64,000 nucleotides of DNA from contig CAOKER010000003.1 of NCBI GenBank assembly GCA_948467545.1, positions 1 through 64,000 of the forward strand, given 5' to 3'. The notes beneath the pieces were generated by a model. That model was not told where the DNA came from and did not search any database. It was given only the letters and a program-made list of their open reading frames with translations. Position 1 is the stretch's first letter; each line of letters begins with the position of its first letter. The translations under genes and the position numbers were made by a program. Below are positions 36,718 through 45,879 of the stretch, one piece after another. The stretch comes from an uncultured Eubacteriales bacterium. Its GTDB lineage: Bacteria; Bacillota; Clostridia; Oscillospirales; CAG-272.

Positions 36718-37536
36718 TTGGAGCTTCGTGTAAAGGGCTTGATTGTCCGCGAGACGCTGCTTGGAGAAACCGATAAGCTGCTCTCTGTTCTGACGTCTGA
36801 ATATGGCAGGATTCCCGTTATGGCGAAAGGCGCAAGAAGTATCCGCAGCCGATATATGATTTCATCGCAGCTTATGTGCTACAGCGAGCTTACTCTTTAT
36901 AAACGGGGAGACAGATTCTGGCTGCGTGAAGCTCTTCCGGTTGAAACATTTTATGCAATAAGATTGGAGCTTGATTTATACGCTCTTGTTCAATATATGC
37001 TTGACATATGCTGCGAGGTTTGTCCGGAAAGGCATCCCGACGGCGCGGAGGATATGCTCCGGCTTATGCTCAATACATTGTACGCTGTTATGACAGGCAA
37101 AAAGACGCCGGAGCTTATCAAAGCGGCATTTGAACTTAAGGCGGCAGTACTTTCGGGTTTTGCCCCCGATCTTTCACAGTGCGAAGATTGCGGAAATTCA
37201 ATTTCGGATAGCGCGGAGGCGACGCTTGATCTTGTCGGCGGAACTCTGCGCTGCAGACAATGCTCGGACCGGCTTGCGAAGTCGGATATGATTTATGCGA
37301 AGCCGTCAGAAAAAAATTCGACGGCAATACGAATCGTTTCTCCGGCTGTTTTGTCGGCAATGCGATATATTGAAAACTCGTCAATTAAAAGGTTTTTATC
37401 TTTTAATCTTTCGGAAGAATATCTGAAGGAGTTTTCATCTGTCTGCGAGGCGTATCTGTGCAATCAGATTGAAAGAAGCTTTACAACACTTGAGTTCTGG
37501 CATGAGCTCCAAAGCAGATACTCTTCCGAATTTTAA
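36718..37536 (+). CDS. recO: DNA repair protein RecO
   Basis: About 272 residues. OB-fold start (VKGLIVRETLLGETDKLLSVLT) followed by a helical domain and a zinc site (CEDCG and CRQC, about 155-190). RecO loads RecA with RecR on SSB-coated single strands. The start is taken as TTG at 36718, 8 nt after GGGAG; the ATG at 36700 overlaps that ribosome site and would add six residues not seen in the family. Downstream of era as in many Firmicutes. The following 290 bp before htpG shows a GC-rich hairpin near 37625 but no gene. Confidence 0.93.
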   Translation: MELRVKGLIVRETLLGETDKLLSVLTSEYGRIPVMAKGARSIRSRYMISSQLMCYSELTLYKRGDRFWLREALPVETFYAIRLELDLYALVQYMLDICCEVCPERHPDGAEDMLRLMLNTLYAVMTGKKTPELIKAAFELKAAVLSGFAPDLSQCEDCGNSISDSAEATLDLVGGTLRCRQCSDRLAKSDMIYAKPSEKNSTAIRIVSPAVLSAMRYIENSSIKRFLSFNLSEEYLKEFSSVCEAYLCNQIERSFTTLEFWHELQSRYSSEF

Positions 37537-37826
37537 CATTAAACAATATTCATGTTAAAATTTCAGTAAAAAAGCAATGATAAAATAACTATTTACAGTT
37601 AAAATATAAGGTCTATAAGGTCGGCGGTAAAGTCTGCCGCCGGCATGCTTATTAATTGAATTTCTGTTTTATTTAAAATAACAGCTTTGTGTTGTACATA
37701 AACCGCCTGCGGTCTCATATCGGGATTTGAAACGGAATTCAAGGGTTGTACTTTTTTATCGGAGGGGCTTTCCGCTCGGCTTTAAATAAAAAAGTGAAAT
37801 TTAAAAAGAAGGGTATGGTAAAAAAT

Positions 37827-39806
37827 ATGGCAGACAATGATAAAAACACGGAAAATACGGAAACCACGGAAAATATGGAAACTACGGAAAATATTGAAGA
37901 AAAGGGCGGCATATCCGTTCAGACAGAGCATATATTTCCCATAATTAAAAAGTGGCTGTACAGTGAAAAAGAAATATTTCTCCGCGAGATTGTGTCAAAC
38001 GCGTCCGACGCGGTTACAAAGCTCAGACGTCTGATTTCTCTCGGCGAGATTCATGATATCGACGATGACGGCTTTAAAATTACGGTGACGGTGGATAAAG
38101 CGGCGGGAACTCTTACCGTATCCGATAACGGAATCGGAATGACGGAAGAAGAGGTAAAAAAATATATATGCCAAATCGCACTTTCGGGGGCGCTTGATTT
38201 TATTTCAAAGTATGAGGATACGGATGGCGGAGCACCCGGAATTATCGGCCACTTCGGACTTGGATTTTATTCTTCGTTTATGGTGAGCTCAACCGTCGAT
38301 GTCATTACCAAATCTTATACAGGCGCACCCGCGGTAATGTGGAGCTGTACGGACGCCGGTGAATACGAAATGAGAGCTGCGGAAAGAGCTGAACGCGGAA
38401 CCGATATTATTATGCATATTGCCGAGGGAGAGCAGGAATATCTTGAGGAATACAAAATTCGCGAGATACTCGAAAAATACTGTTCTTTTATGCCGGTAGA
38501 AATATATCTTGAAAATATAAAAACCCCCGAAGAACTCAAAGAAGAAAAAAAGGATGAAAAGAAACATAAGCATGAGGAGGGCGGCGAATGCGCAGACGAG
38601 AGCGATAAGAAACCGGAACCTATAAATGATGTGCATCCGCTTTGGCAGAAGCTTCCTTCCGAGTGTACGGACGAGGATTACAAAAACTTTTATCAAAAGC
38701 TTTTCCATGATTGGAAAGAGCCGCTGTTTCATATTCATATAAACGCCGATTATCCGCTTAATTTTAAAGGGATTTTATATTTTCCGAGACTCAATCACGA
38801 GTTTGACAATCTTGAGGGACAGGTCAAGCTTTACTATAATCAGGTTTTTGTTGCCGATAATATTAAAGAAGTAATTCCCGAATATATGCTGATGCTGAAA
38901 GGAGTTCTCGATTGTCCGGAGCTTCCGCTCAATGTTTCGAGAAGTTATCTTCAGAACAGCGCATACGTTTCAAAGGTTTCGGCTCATATTGTTAAAAAGG
39001 TCTGCGATAAGCTCTGTTCGATGTTCAATACCGGCCGGGAGGAATATGAAAAGCTTTGGACGGACATTAAACTGTTTGTTGAATACGCGTGCCTGCGTGA
39101 TCATAAATTCTATGATCGGGTTAAAAACGCGCTGCTTCTGCCTTTAACGGGAGGAGAATTCCGCACAGTAGACGAATATCTTGAAAATGCAAAGGAAAAG
39201 CATGAAAATGTCATATACTATGCGTCGGATGTAAGTACACAGGCGCAGTACATTTCAATGTTTAAATCCCAAGGTCTTGAGGTTGTTTTGCTTGATAAAG
39301 TAATTGACGCTCAATATATTAACATTATCGAAAACGACCGCAGTGTCAAATTTGTGCGTATAGACGCCGAAGTGGCTGACGCTCTGAAAGGCGACGGGGA
39401 AAAATACGAGTGCAAAGAGCTTGAAGAACTTTTCAAAAAGATCAGCGGACAGGAGAAGCTTACTGTAAAATTTGAAAATCTTAAGGATGAAAAAATTCCG
39501 GCGGTGCTCAATATTTCGGAACAGTCGCGCCGTATGGACGATATGATGAAAATATATCGTGTAAACGGAGGAACCGATGCCGGATTTGGCTCGATGCCGG
39601 TAGATACGACGTTGATTCTCAACTCAAACAGCAGTTTGGTTAAAAAGCTTGGTGAAAAGTCGGTATCGGACGGCGCTGATAAAGCGGAGCCTATAGCAAA
39701 GCAGATTTACACGCTTGCTCTTCTTGCTCAGAGGCAGCTTTCCGCCGATGAGCTTCAAGGCTTTCTTTATGACAGCTTTTCAATTCTTGAAAATAATTTG
39801 GACTGA
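37827..39806 (+). CDS. htpG: Chaperone HtpG (Hsp90)
   Basis: About 659 residues. The GHKL ATPase domain shows EIFLREIVSNASDA, SDNGIGMT and GHFGLGFYSSFMV; the middle and C-terminal dimerisation domains follow. Two oddities: a Thr/Glu/Asn-rich N-terminal leader with NTE/TTEN repeats (about residues 4-25) before the domain, and a charged linker rich in Lys/Glu/His (about 245-275). The start at 37827 is chosen because AGAAGGG lies 13 nt upstream; the frame is open back to 37746 without a ribosome site. Monocistronic by spacing. Confidence 0.95.
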   Translation: MADNDKNTENTETTENMETTENIEEKGGISVQTEHIFPIIKKWLYSEKEIFLREIVSNASDAVTKLRRLISLGEIHDIDDDGFKITVTVDKAAGTLTVSDNGIGMTEEEVKKYICQIALSGALDFISKYEDTDGGAPGIIGHFGLGFYSSFMVSSTVDVITKSYTGAPAVMWSCTDAGEYEMRAAERAERGTDIIMHIAEGEQEYLEEYKIREILEKYCSFMPVEIYLENIKTPEELKEEKKDEKKHKHEEGGECADESDKKPEPINDVHPLWQKLPSECTDEDYKNFYQKLFHDWKEPLFHIHINADYPLNFKGILYFPRLNHEFDNLEGQVKLYYNQVFVADNIKEVIPEYMLMLKGVLDCPELPLNVSRSYLQNSAYVSKVSAHIVKKVCDKLCSMFNTGREEYEKLWTDIKLFVEYACLRDHKFYDRVKNALLLPLTGGEFRTVDEYLENAKEKHENVIYYASDVSTQAQYISMFKSQGLEVVLLDKVIDAQYINIIENDRSVKFVRIDAEVADALKGDGEKYECKELEELFKKISGQEKLTVKFENLKDEKIPAVLNISEQSRRMDDMMKIYRVNGGTDAGFGSMPVDTTLILNSNSSLVKKLGEKSVSDGADKAEPIAKQIYTLALLAQRQLSADELQGFLYDSFSILENNLD

Positions 39807-39896
39807 AGAGGTAAATTATAACCAAAATTCATCGTGTTCCGCGGACAGGACAAACGAATTTCTGCGTTTGAGGCCAATCGTCAAATGATACGCTCG

Positions 39897-39953
39897 GTAA
39901 AAGGAGCTCTATCGTAAAAAGAGCTCTGTCGTAAAAAGAGCTCCGTCGTAAAC
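39897..39953. repeat. 17-bp tandem repeat, three units, downstream of htpG
   Basis: Units at 39897, 39914 and 39931 (consensus GTAAAARGAGCTCYRTC), each with the palindrome GAGCTC. No gene is seen in 39807-40088. Confidence 0.9.
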
Positions 39954-40088
39954 GATGCCATATGCGGCAGCTGTTGTTTTTGCCGTATGTTATCTGCCGC
40001 GGCAGCCGTTTAAGCTCTGATTTCTGAGACAAACACGAAGATTTTCAGTTGTTTTTAAATTTAGTAATCTACAGAGAGAAAGGCGGGA

Positions 40089-41201
40089 ATGTCAGAGATG
40101 GGAATTTATTCTACAAACTGCCCGGACGGACATATTCCCGCCTTGATTTGCGCGGAAAACATTGCCGAGCTTTGCGAAAAACAGAGCTCGGTTGAAGTAC
40201 GCCTGCGCGCGCATATTCGCGAGCTTGCGGAGGCGCTTATAAACATGGCCGAGTTTTCGCAAAAAGAGCATGTTTTCCGGCAGGCTTTGGAAAACCGTTA
40301 TATTTTATCTCAGGCGAACGGTAAATACGAAAATATTGATGTCAGAACCGAGCTTTTGAGGAAATCATCGTTTACCGCTGACGAGATGAGAAGTTTATAT
40401 CATAAGTTCTGTCCGTTCAGCGGAAACAAAAGTTATGCCGAAGGTAAAGAACTGTTCCCTTCGATTCTGTCCGAGTCTCGGTTTGACGATGTTCTTTTAC
40501 GTGCGGAATTATGTTTGAATCTTTGTTTTATGACAGAACGGCAAACGCTTGAAAAAATGACTCCTCAGGGAATGCTCGGCGCTGTGATTTCTCCTGCGGA
40601 AGGTCTGTCGGTATCATACCTGCAAAATTTATACTCCGATGCTGCGTTTGAAAAACTTGCTCCGCTTCTGTGCGGAACAGACAATCCGGACAGCTTTCCG
40701 GAGAAAATTCTTTGTGATGATCTTCAGTCGGTCTGCGATTACGTTGAAAGCGGAAGAAGCTCTTATTGTATTCTTCCTGTCGAGAACCTTTCGGACGGCA
40801 GACTCGGAGGAGTCAGAAAACTGCTTTTAAACTATGACTTGAAAATGGCGCATACGATAGCTTTAAAACAAAGCGGGCTCGTGTTTGGTTTACTGCGTAA
40901 AAATCTGGGAATAATAAATTCTGCGGAGTCGGGACCTCTATACTATGAGTTTACGCTTCACGGCGGTGAAAAGCCGAAACTCGGCGAAATCTTCCATGCT
41001 GCGGAATATCTCGGTCATAAAGTACACAGAATGGAATCTCTTCCGCTGTCCTACTCGGATACGGAATATTTATATGATGTCATCCTGACTTGTCGGGAGG
41101 GGGAAGAACATCTGCTGGCGTTAATTCTGTATTTGATTTTGGAAGCTCCGGGTTTTTCCGCAGTAGGAATTTACCGTCATTCGGAGATTAATGATTCATA
41201 G
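40089..41201 (+). CDS. Prephenate-dehydratase-like protein with ACT domain, probably non-catalytic
   Basis: 370 residues, soluble. The N-terminal about 150 residues are helical and unassigned. From about 155 the pattern follows prephenate dehydratase: a GPEGTFS-like strand reading SPAEGLSVSY, then YCILPVENLSDGRLGG, matching the family's GVLPIENSxxG. The catalytic TRF motif is replaced by YYEF, and the end (about 290-365) resembles the ACT domain with HRMESLP in place of the family's IESRP. So it probably binds an aromatic ligand without dehydrating prephenate. AAAGG 6 nt before the ATG fixes the start. Between htpG and the phosphohexomutase; no aromatic pathway gene is adjacent. Confidence 0.6.
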   Translation: MSEMGIYSTNCPDGHIPALICAENIAELCEKQSSVEVRLRAHIRELAEALINMAEFSQKEHVFRQALENRYILSQANGKYENIDVRTELLRKSSFTADEMRSLYHKFCPFSGNKSYAEGKELFPSILSESRFDDVLLRAELCLNLCFMTERQTLEKMTPQGMLGAVISPAEGLSVSYLQNLYSDAAFEKLAPLLCGTDNPDSFPEKILCDDLQSVCDYVESGRSSYCILPVENLSDGRLGGVRKLLLNYDLKMAHTIALKQSGLVFGLLRKNLGIINSAESGPLYYEFTLHGGEKPKLGEIFHAAEYLGHKVHRMESLPLSYSDTEYLYDVILTCREGEEHLLALILYLILEAPGFSAVGIYRHSEINDS

Positions 41202-41445
41202 ACTTACTGATATATGTAAATATATATAAATATGTAAAAACATATAATGAATTATAACTCAGTTTGAAATATACTTTGACTATAACTTTGGCGGGAGATT
41301 CCCCCGTCTGCGGGACTGCGGGGGAGTGTCGTCATTCAGCGGAGTACGTTTTCCCGCTGAGTGAACAGCTGCGTTGCACTTGCCGCATTCTATGGCGGGA
41401 AGCGTCTCTTATTTAACTTTATAAAGAAAGGTTTGGTAATAATTA

Positions 41446-43221
41446 ATGGCTTCAAATCCGCGGCAAATATATAAGGAAAGATTCTTAAGATGGCTTGATT
41501 CGGATAAGCTTAATGAAAAAGAAAAATCTGAACTGAGGAGTATAGAATCGGATGATGAGGAAATAAAGGAACGGTTCAGTGATTATCTTAGCTTTGGTAC
41601 GGCAGGGCTTCGCGGTGTTATGGCGATGGGCACGCATAATATGAATATTTATACTGTCTGCCATGCAACACAGGGATTTGCCGACTATCTTAATGCCGGC
41701 GGTATCGCCGACGCCGCAAGCAGAGGCATAGTTATAGCATACGACAGCCGAATCAATTCAAAGGAGTTTGCTCAGGCGGCCGCCGCGGTTATGGCAAACA
41801 ACGGAATAAAGGTATATTTGTTCGACGATATACGTCCTACGCCCGAGCTCTCATATGCGATACGAACTCTCGGCGCTGCGGCGGGGATAAACATTACTGC
41901 GTCGCACAATCCGAAGCAGTATAACGGATATAAGGCGTACAGCGAGGACGGAGCACAGCTTTCTCCGGAGCAGGCGGACGCGGTTTCCAAAAAAATTATG
42001 GAGGCGGACATTTTCGATGACGTCAAATTAAATGACGGAGACTTTGAAGCCGCAATTGAAAGCGGAAAAATCAACATTATCGGTTGTAGCATTGACGAGG
42101 GTTTTCTGTCCTGCGTAATGAGTCAGCCGATTTGTCCCGAAATCGTGTCGAAAGCGGCCGATAAGCTTGTGATTGTGTATACGCCTTTGTATGGCACAGG
42201 ATATAGGCTTGTTCCGGAGGCTATGAAACGTCTCGGAATCAAACATATTTATACGGTCGACGAACAGATGACGCCGAACGGAAATTTTCCTTCGACGCCT
42301 TTCCCAAATCCGGAGCTTCCTCAGGTTTTTGAGCTTGCCGTTAAACTTGCGAATGAAAAGGGCGCAGATATTATTATAGCCAACGATCCCGACGCCGACC
42401 GCACCGGAGTTATGATACGCAGCGACAAGGGAGAATTTATTACTCTGACAGGAAATCAAATCGGAGCAATGCTTCTCGATTATATAATCAGAGCCGAGAA
42501 GGAATTCGGAAAGCTTTCAAATGAGGCTTTTGCAGTGAAAACGATTGTCACGACGGACATTGTAACAAAAATATGCAAGGTTCACGGAGTCAAGCTTTAC
42601 GATGTTCTGACAGGATTTAAATTTATAGGAAAGGTGGTATCCGACCGCGAAGCAGAGCTCGGACGTCCTGTTGACAAGGATTATCTGCTTGGATTTGAAG
42701 AATCAAACGGATACAACCGCGGGACATATGTACGTGATAAAGATGCTGTTTGCGCTACGGTAATGCTCTGTGAAATGGCCGCCTATTATCAGGCTCACGG
42801 TAAATCGGTTTACGAAGGACTGTGCGATATGTATTCTCGATATGGACTGTATAAAGAACACACGGAGAATATTTATATGGAAGGAATCGACGGTGCAGAG
42901 AGAATGAAAAACCTGATGAGCAGATTGCGCAGCTGTCCACCGGAGAAAATCGGAGAAGAAAAAATCCGCTTTATCGGGGATTATCTTGATGAAACGATTA
43001 CCGATACTGAAACCGGCGGTAAGAGCGGTACGAATCTGCCGAAATCCGACGTGCTTGTTTATGAAACGGAAAGCGGAAATAAGGTTATAGTGCGGCCGTC
43101 AGGAACCGAACCCAAAATAAAAATCTATTATCTGCTTCACAGCGATTCAAATAACGAGTCGGAGCTTGAGAATACACTTGAAATATATATGGGCACTGTT
43201 AAGAAGCTCCTGCAGGTATAA
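41446..43221 (+). CDS. Phospho-sugar mutase (phosphoglucomutase/phosphomannomutase family)
   Basis: A 591-residue alpha-D-phosphohexomutase. Catalytic phosphoserine loop TASHNPKQYNGYK, metal-binding DPDADRTG, sugar-binding GFEESNGY and the phosphate-binding RPSGTEPKIKIYY are all in order. It interconverts glucose-1-P and glucose-6-P (or the mannose forms), feeding glycogen, nucleotide sugars or glycolysis. Length fits the PgcA-like branch. The 244-bp gap before it holds GC-rich inverted repeats and a dispersed 27-bp element (41355-41381), no gene. Confidence 0.94.
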   Translation: MASNPRQIYKERFLRWLDSDKLNEKEKSELRSIESDDEEIKERFSDYLSFGTAGLRGVMAMGTHNMNIYTVCHATQGFADYLNAGGIADAASRGIVIAYDSRINSKEFAQAAAAVMANNGIKVYLFDDIRPTPELSYAIRTLGAAAGINITASHNPKQYNGYKAYSEDGAQLSPEQADAVSKKIMEADIFDDVKLNDGDFEAAIESGKINIIGCSIDEGFLSCVMSQPICPEIVSKAADKLVIVYTPLYGTGYRLVPEAMKRLGIKHIYTVDEQMTPNGNFPSTPFPNPELPQVFELAVKLANEKGADIIIANDPDADRTGVMIRSDKGEFITLTGNQIGAMLLDYIIRAEKEFGKLSNEAFAVKTIVTTDIVTKICKVHGVKLYDVLTGFKFIGKVVSDREAELGRPVDKDYLLGFEESNGYNRGTYVRDKDAVCATVMLCEMAAYYQAHGKSVYEGLCDMYSRYGLYKEHTENIYMEGIDGAERMKNLMSRLRSCPPEKIGEEKIRFIGDYLDETITDTETGGKSGTNLPKSDVLVYETESGNKVIVRPSGTEPKIKIYYLLHSDSNNESELENTLEIYMGTVKKLLQV

Positions 43222-43241
43222 AATAAATATAATTTAAATCG

Positions 43242-43360
43242 TGATGTCGATATACCGAGGTGTCGGATGCCGAGATGTTGATGTGTCGAGATGTCGGGAT
43301 GCCGTGATGTCGGATGCCAAAATGTCGATATGCCCAAATGTCAAGATGCCGAGATGCTCT
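43242..43360. repeat. 8-9 bp minisatellite downstream of the phosphohexomutase
   Basis: About fourteen worn copies of RATGYCGA/GATGTCGG in a row, starting 20 bp after the stop codon. A GC-rich hairpin follows (about 43399-43425). Confidence 0.85.
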
Positions 43361-43469
43361 GTCTTATGGCGGAGGGCTGTCCGGCTTTTTCAGCGGCGAA
43401 TTGCTCCGCCGCTGCGCGCCTTGTGACGGCAATTTGCGCATTATCGAAACAGAATATTATTAATTAAAG

Positions 43470-43497
43470 AAAGCCCCGCAAGGGGCTTTTAGTTTTT
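43470..43497 (+). terminator. Bidirectional terminator between convergent genes
   Basis: AAAGCCCC, tight loop, GGGGCTTTT then a T-rich run; it serves the mutase and the convergent amidotransferase gene, whose stop codon overlaps its edge. Confidence 0.88.
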
Positions 43498-44184
43498 ATT
43501 TATATTTAATGTATGATAAATTTTAACCGTTTCCGCAAATCTTTCTATAATTCGTATGGAAATTTTATTATGTATGTCGAGCTCAGGATGCCATTGCACG
43601 CCCACACAAAATGAGCCGTCTGCAGCTTCTGCGGCCTCAGCTGTACCGTTTTCATCTGCGGCTGATATTATTCCGCACGGAGGAAGAGAAGCGATAAACT
43701 GATGGTGATAGCTGTTGACTTCCGCTCTTCCGTCGGTAATACGGTATAGTTCGGTATTTTTTGCGGCGAATATCGTATGAGTTGATTCGCTGTGTCCCTC
43801 TATATTCCTGCCAAGACGGCCTCCCAATCCTACGGCAATCAGCTGTGCTCCCCGACAAATACCGAGAATCGGTATTTCTTGTCTTCTTGCTTCGGCAAAC
43901 AGTTTAAGCTCAAATAAATCTCTCTGTCTGTCAATGCCGTTACATTCGTCCGTTCCGTCTTCTCCGTAGAAACACGGCAGAATGTCGCCTCCGCCGCTGA
44001 AAAGAATTCCGTCTGATATACCGCACACTTTTTTTATATACTCGTCGTCTGAGCACATGTCATACATTATCGGACAAAGGCCTGCACTGCGAATCCAATC
44101 GGCCGCTTTGATTCTCATGCGGTAATTTTTATCGTCTTCATCCCGTCCCGGAGTTATTCCGATTATATGATCGGAAAAATGCAT
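43489..44184 (-). CDS. Class I glutamine-amidotransferase-like hydrolase (peptidase C26, PuuD-like)
   Basis: 231 residues. The nucleophile elbow GICRGAQL (Cys about 109) and the catalytic His in VQWHPEL match gamma-glutamyl-gamma-aminobutyrate hydrolases and related C26 enzymes, which cleave gamma-glutamyl amides. GGGDILPCFYG is the usual substrate-side loop. The start ATG at 44184 has a GGGAGGATAT-type site. A lone minus-strand gene between plus-strand neighbours; the actual gamma-glutamyl substrate is unknown. The upstream 44185-44380 gap has GC-rich inverted repeats and no gene. Confidence 0.88.
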   Translation of the reverse strand: MHFSDHIIGITPGRDEDDKNYRMRIKAADWIRSAGLCPIMYDMCSDDEYIKKVCGISDGILFSGGGDILPCFYGEDGTDECNGIDRQRDLFELKLFAEARRQEIPILGICRGAQLIAVGLGGRLGRNIEGHSESTHTIFAAKNTELYRITDGRAEVNSYHHQFIASLPPCGIISAADENGTAEAAEAADGSFCVGVQWHPELDIHNKISIRIIERFAETVKIYHTLNINKN

Positions 44185-44380
44185 AAGATATATCCTCCCG
44201 TATAATTAAAAGCGGTATGTCTTTCGCCTATGAGGAGGCGGATTTCGGCACCGACACCGCCGTGATTTTTTCGGCGGCGGTACGGTTACAGCCCGCAGCA
44301 ATACCTCATGACGGTGATTTTCGCCTTATTTTAGTATATGAAAAATATTTATATTTGTTAATGCTGATTTTTTTTAAGAG

Positions 44381-44409
44381 GAATATTCGATAAAGCCGAC
44401 GCATATAGA
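44381..44409 (+). promoter_or_regulatory. Candidate sigma-E (mother-cell) promoter of spoIIIAH
   Basis: GAATATT (44381-44387), 14-bp spacer, CATATAGA (44402-44409), close to the sporulation sigma-E consensus KMATATT / CATACANT. SpoIIIAH is a sigma-E target in Bacillus, which supports the reading. Confidence 0.6.
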
Positions 44410-44419
44410 TTTAACATAT

Positions 44420-44624
44420 AACTGAAAGCAAGAGACTGCCGTCCTTCAGGCGGCGGCTTGCCGAGGAGCCTAACCGAAAAGGTGTACGGCTGTCGAGGAA
44501 GGCGGTTTCCACTAACTTTTTACGGCGGTGGTACTAATTCACCATCGGAACGTCTTACAAAGAGTTCTGCCTATATCGAAAACTCGATTATTCTATATAA
44601 TCAGGAAAGGATGCATGATTTGTT
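44420..44624 (+). other. Possible structured 5' leader of spoIIIAH
   Basis: About 200 nt between the candidate promoter and the start codon. It contains a GCCG-CC/GG-CGGC hairpin (about 44441-44457), a nested GAGCC / ACC-GAAAA-GGT / GGCT stem (about 44464-44493) and further complementary stretches, denser than in ordinary gaps here. No known riboswitch family was recognised. Confidence 0.35.
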
Positions 44625-45563
44625 ATGACCATCATAAAAGCAAGCGGAGAAAAAGAAGAAAAGAAAACTTCGGGAAGTCAAATTACAAATATACCGGCGG
44701 ATGAAATCAGTCAGCTTTCACTTAAGACTTCCCCTATAGGGCAAAACGGGAAAAGTATCGAAAAGATTATGCCTTTGATTGATAAAAAAACAGTGAGCGA
44801 GGGGAAGAAAAAAAGTACAGGTCCTGAATTTTCCGAATTCAGTTATAAACCCAAAGAGAAAATTTCGGTTCGTAAAACCGAACAGCTTACAAAAACAGCG
44901 AATGCCGGTGATACAGAAAATAAACAGGATGATGAAGCAATTATCGACAGCTGGAAAAACAAACTGAATATAGCTTCATTACGCAAGATTCCTGAAAAGA
45001 TACATTTTCGTAAGAAAAACGCAATTGTTATCGGCGCCCTGGCGTTGATTTGCGGTGCCCTTGTTTTAAACCATACGCTTACGGGAGATAACCGCAGCTA
45101 TACCGATTATACAGGTGCATCGGGAGATCCTTCCGTTGATACAGGATCAGCCAATGTCAGCGCGGATAACAATGATGATAATTCTGCAGAAAATGTAAAT
45201 GTTACCGGAGCGGAATATTTCTCAACGGCAGCGGTAAACAGAAGGCGGGCAAGAGATGAGTCGCTTGAGGTTTTGCAGCTTGTCATAGACAGTGAAGACG
45301 CGCTTCAGGAAAGCAAGGACAGCGCGCTGCAAAGTATGTCAAAAATCGCATCGCAAATCGAGCAGGAATCGAATATTGAATCTTTGATTAAGGCTAAAGG
45401 ATTTGAGGACTGTATCGCGGTAGTGGGAGACGGAGGAGCGACAGTTATTGTTGCAAGCGACGGTCTTCTTGCCGGCGAGGTTGCTCAAATTACGGAAATT
45501 ATCTGTGAACAGACGTCGCTTCCGGCGTCCGGCGTTAAAATTGTTGAAAAAACTCCCGGTTGA
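44625..45563 (+). CDS. spoIIIAH: Stage III sporulation protein AH-like, with long cytoplasmic extension
   Basis: 312 residues. The C-terminal part (about 200-312; EYFSTAAVNRRRARDESLEVL ... LIKAKGFEDCIAVV ... LLAGEVAQI) is the SpoIIIAH domain that meets forespore SpoIIQ to build the feeding channel during engulfment. One transmembrane helix lies at about 132-151. The first about 130 residues, Lys/Ser/Thr rich and predicted cytoplasmic, are absent from the usual 210-230 residue protein. No spoIIIAA-AG genes are adjacent, so it is either detached from the operon or an extra copy. AGGAAAGG lies 14 nt before the ATG. Terminated by the hairpin at 45655. Confidence 0.85.
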   Translation: MTIIKASGEKEEKKTSGSQITNIPADEISQLSLKTSPIGQNGKSIEKIMPLIDKKTVSEGKKKSTGPEFSEFSYKPKEKISVRKTEQLTKTANAGDTENKQDDEAIIDSWKNKLNIASLRKIPEKIHFRKKNAIVIGALALICGALVLNHTLTGDNRSYTDYTGASGDPSVDTGSANVSADNNDDNSAENVNVTGAEYFSTAAVNRRRARDESLEVLQLVIDSEDALQESKDSALQSMSKIASQIEQESNIESLIKAKGFEDCIAVVGDGGATVIVASDGLLAGEVAQITEIICEQTSLPASGVKIVEKTPG

Positions 45564-45606
45564 TTTTCTTTAAGCTTGGATACCGCGATTTGTGGCTTTT
45601 GAGCGG

Positions 45607-45635
45607 TTGACAAAACCGAGAGATAAGCTTATAAT
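45607..45635 (+). promoter_or_regulatory. Perfect-consensus sigma-A promoter ahead of recG
   Basis: TTGACA (45607-45612), 17-bp spacer, TATAAT (45630-45635), exact matches to consensus. Transcription would begin near 45642, about 13 nt before the hairpin at 45655. Confidence 0.88.
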
Positions 45636-45654
45636 TAAACTGTAAAACAGTTCT

Positions 45655-45690
45655 GCCGCAGTGTTGGCCGACACTGCGGCATTTTCATTC
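45655..45690 (+). terminator. Hairpin terminator after spoIIIAH, also the first structure of the recG leader
   Basis: A 10-bp perfect stem (GCCGCAGTGT with ACACTGCGGC) followed by ATTTTCATT. It follows spoIIIAH by 90 bp but lies downstream of the recG promoter, so it would also face recG transcription. Confidence 0.8.
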
Positions 45691-45879
45691 AATAAAAGGA
45701 TAAAAACGTAAGCGGGCGCTCCGCCTTTTTTAGGCGGCTTCGCAATCCGTGCGATGAATGACGACAGAGCTTTGCGTCTTATTGAATTGTATTTATTGGG
45801 TTACATCTTTGTTCAGATTCGGACAGTATCGCTTTATTTTTACGAAAGGAAGCCTATACAAGGGTGTTGGTATAAATTT

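Noticed and set aside
44420..44624. Known riboswitch or ribozyme in the spoIIIAH leader
   Set aside because: Compared by memory with c-di-GMP, c-di-AMP, cobalamin, TPP, THF, glycine and hammerhead patterns; none fits. Kept only as a possible unnamed structure.
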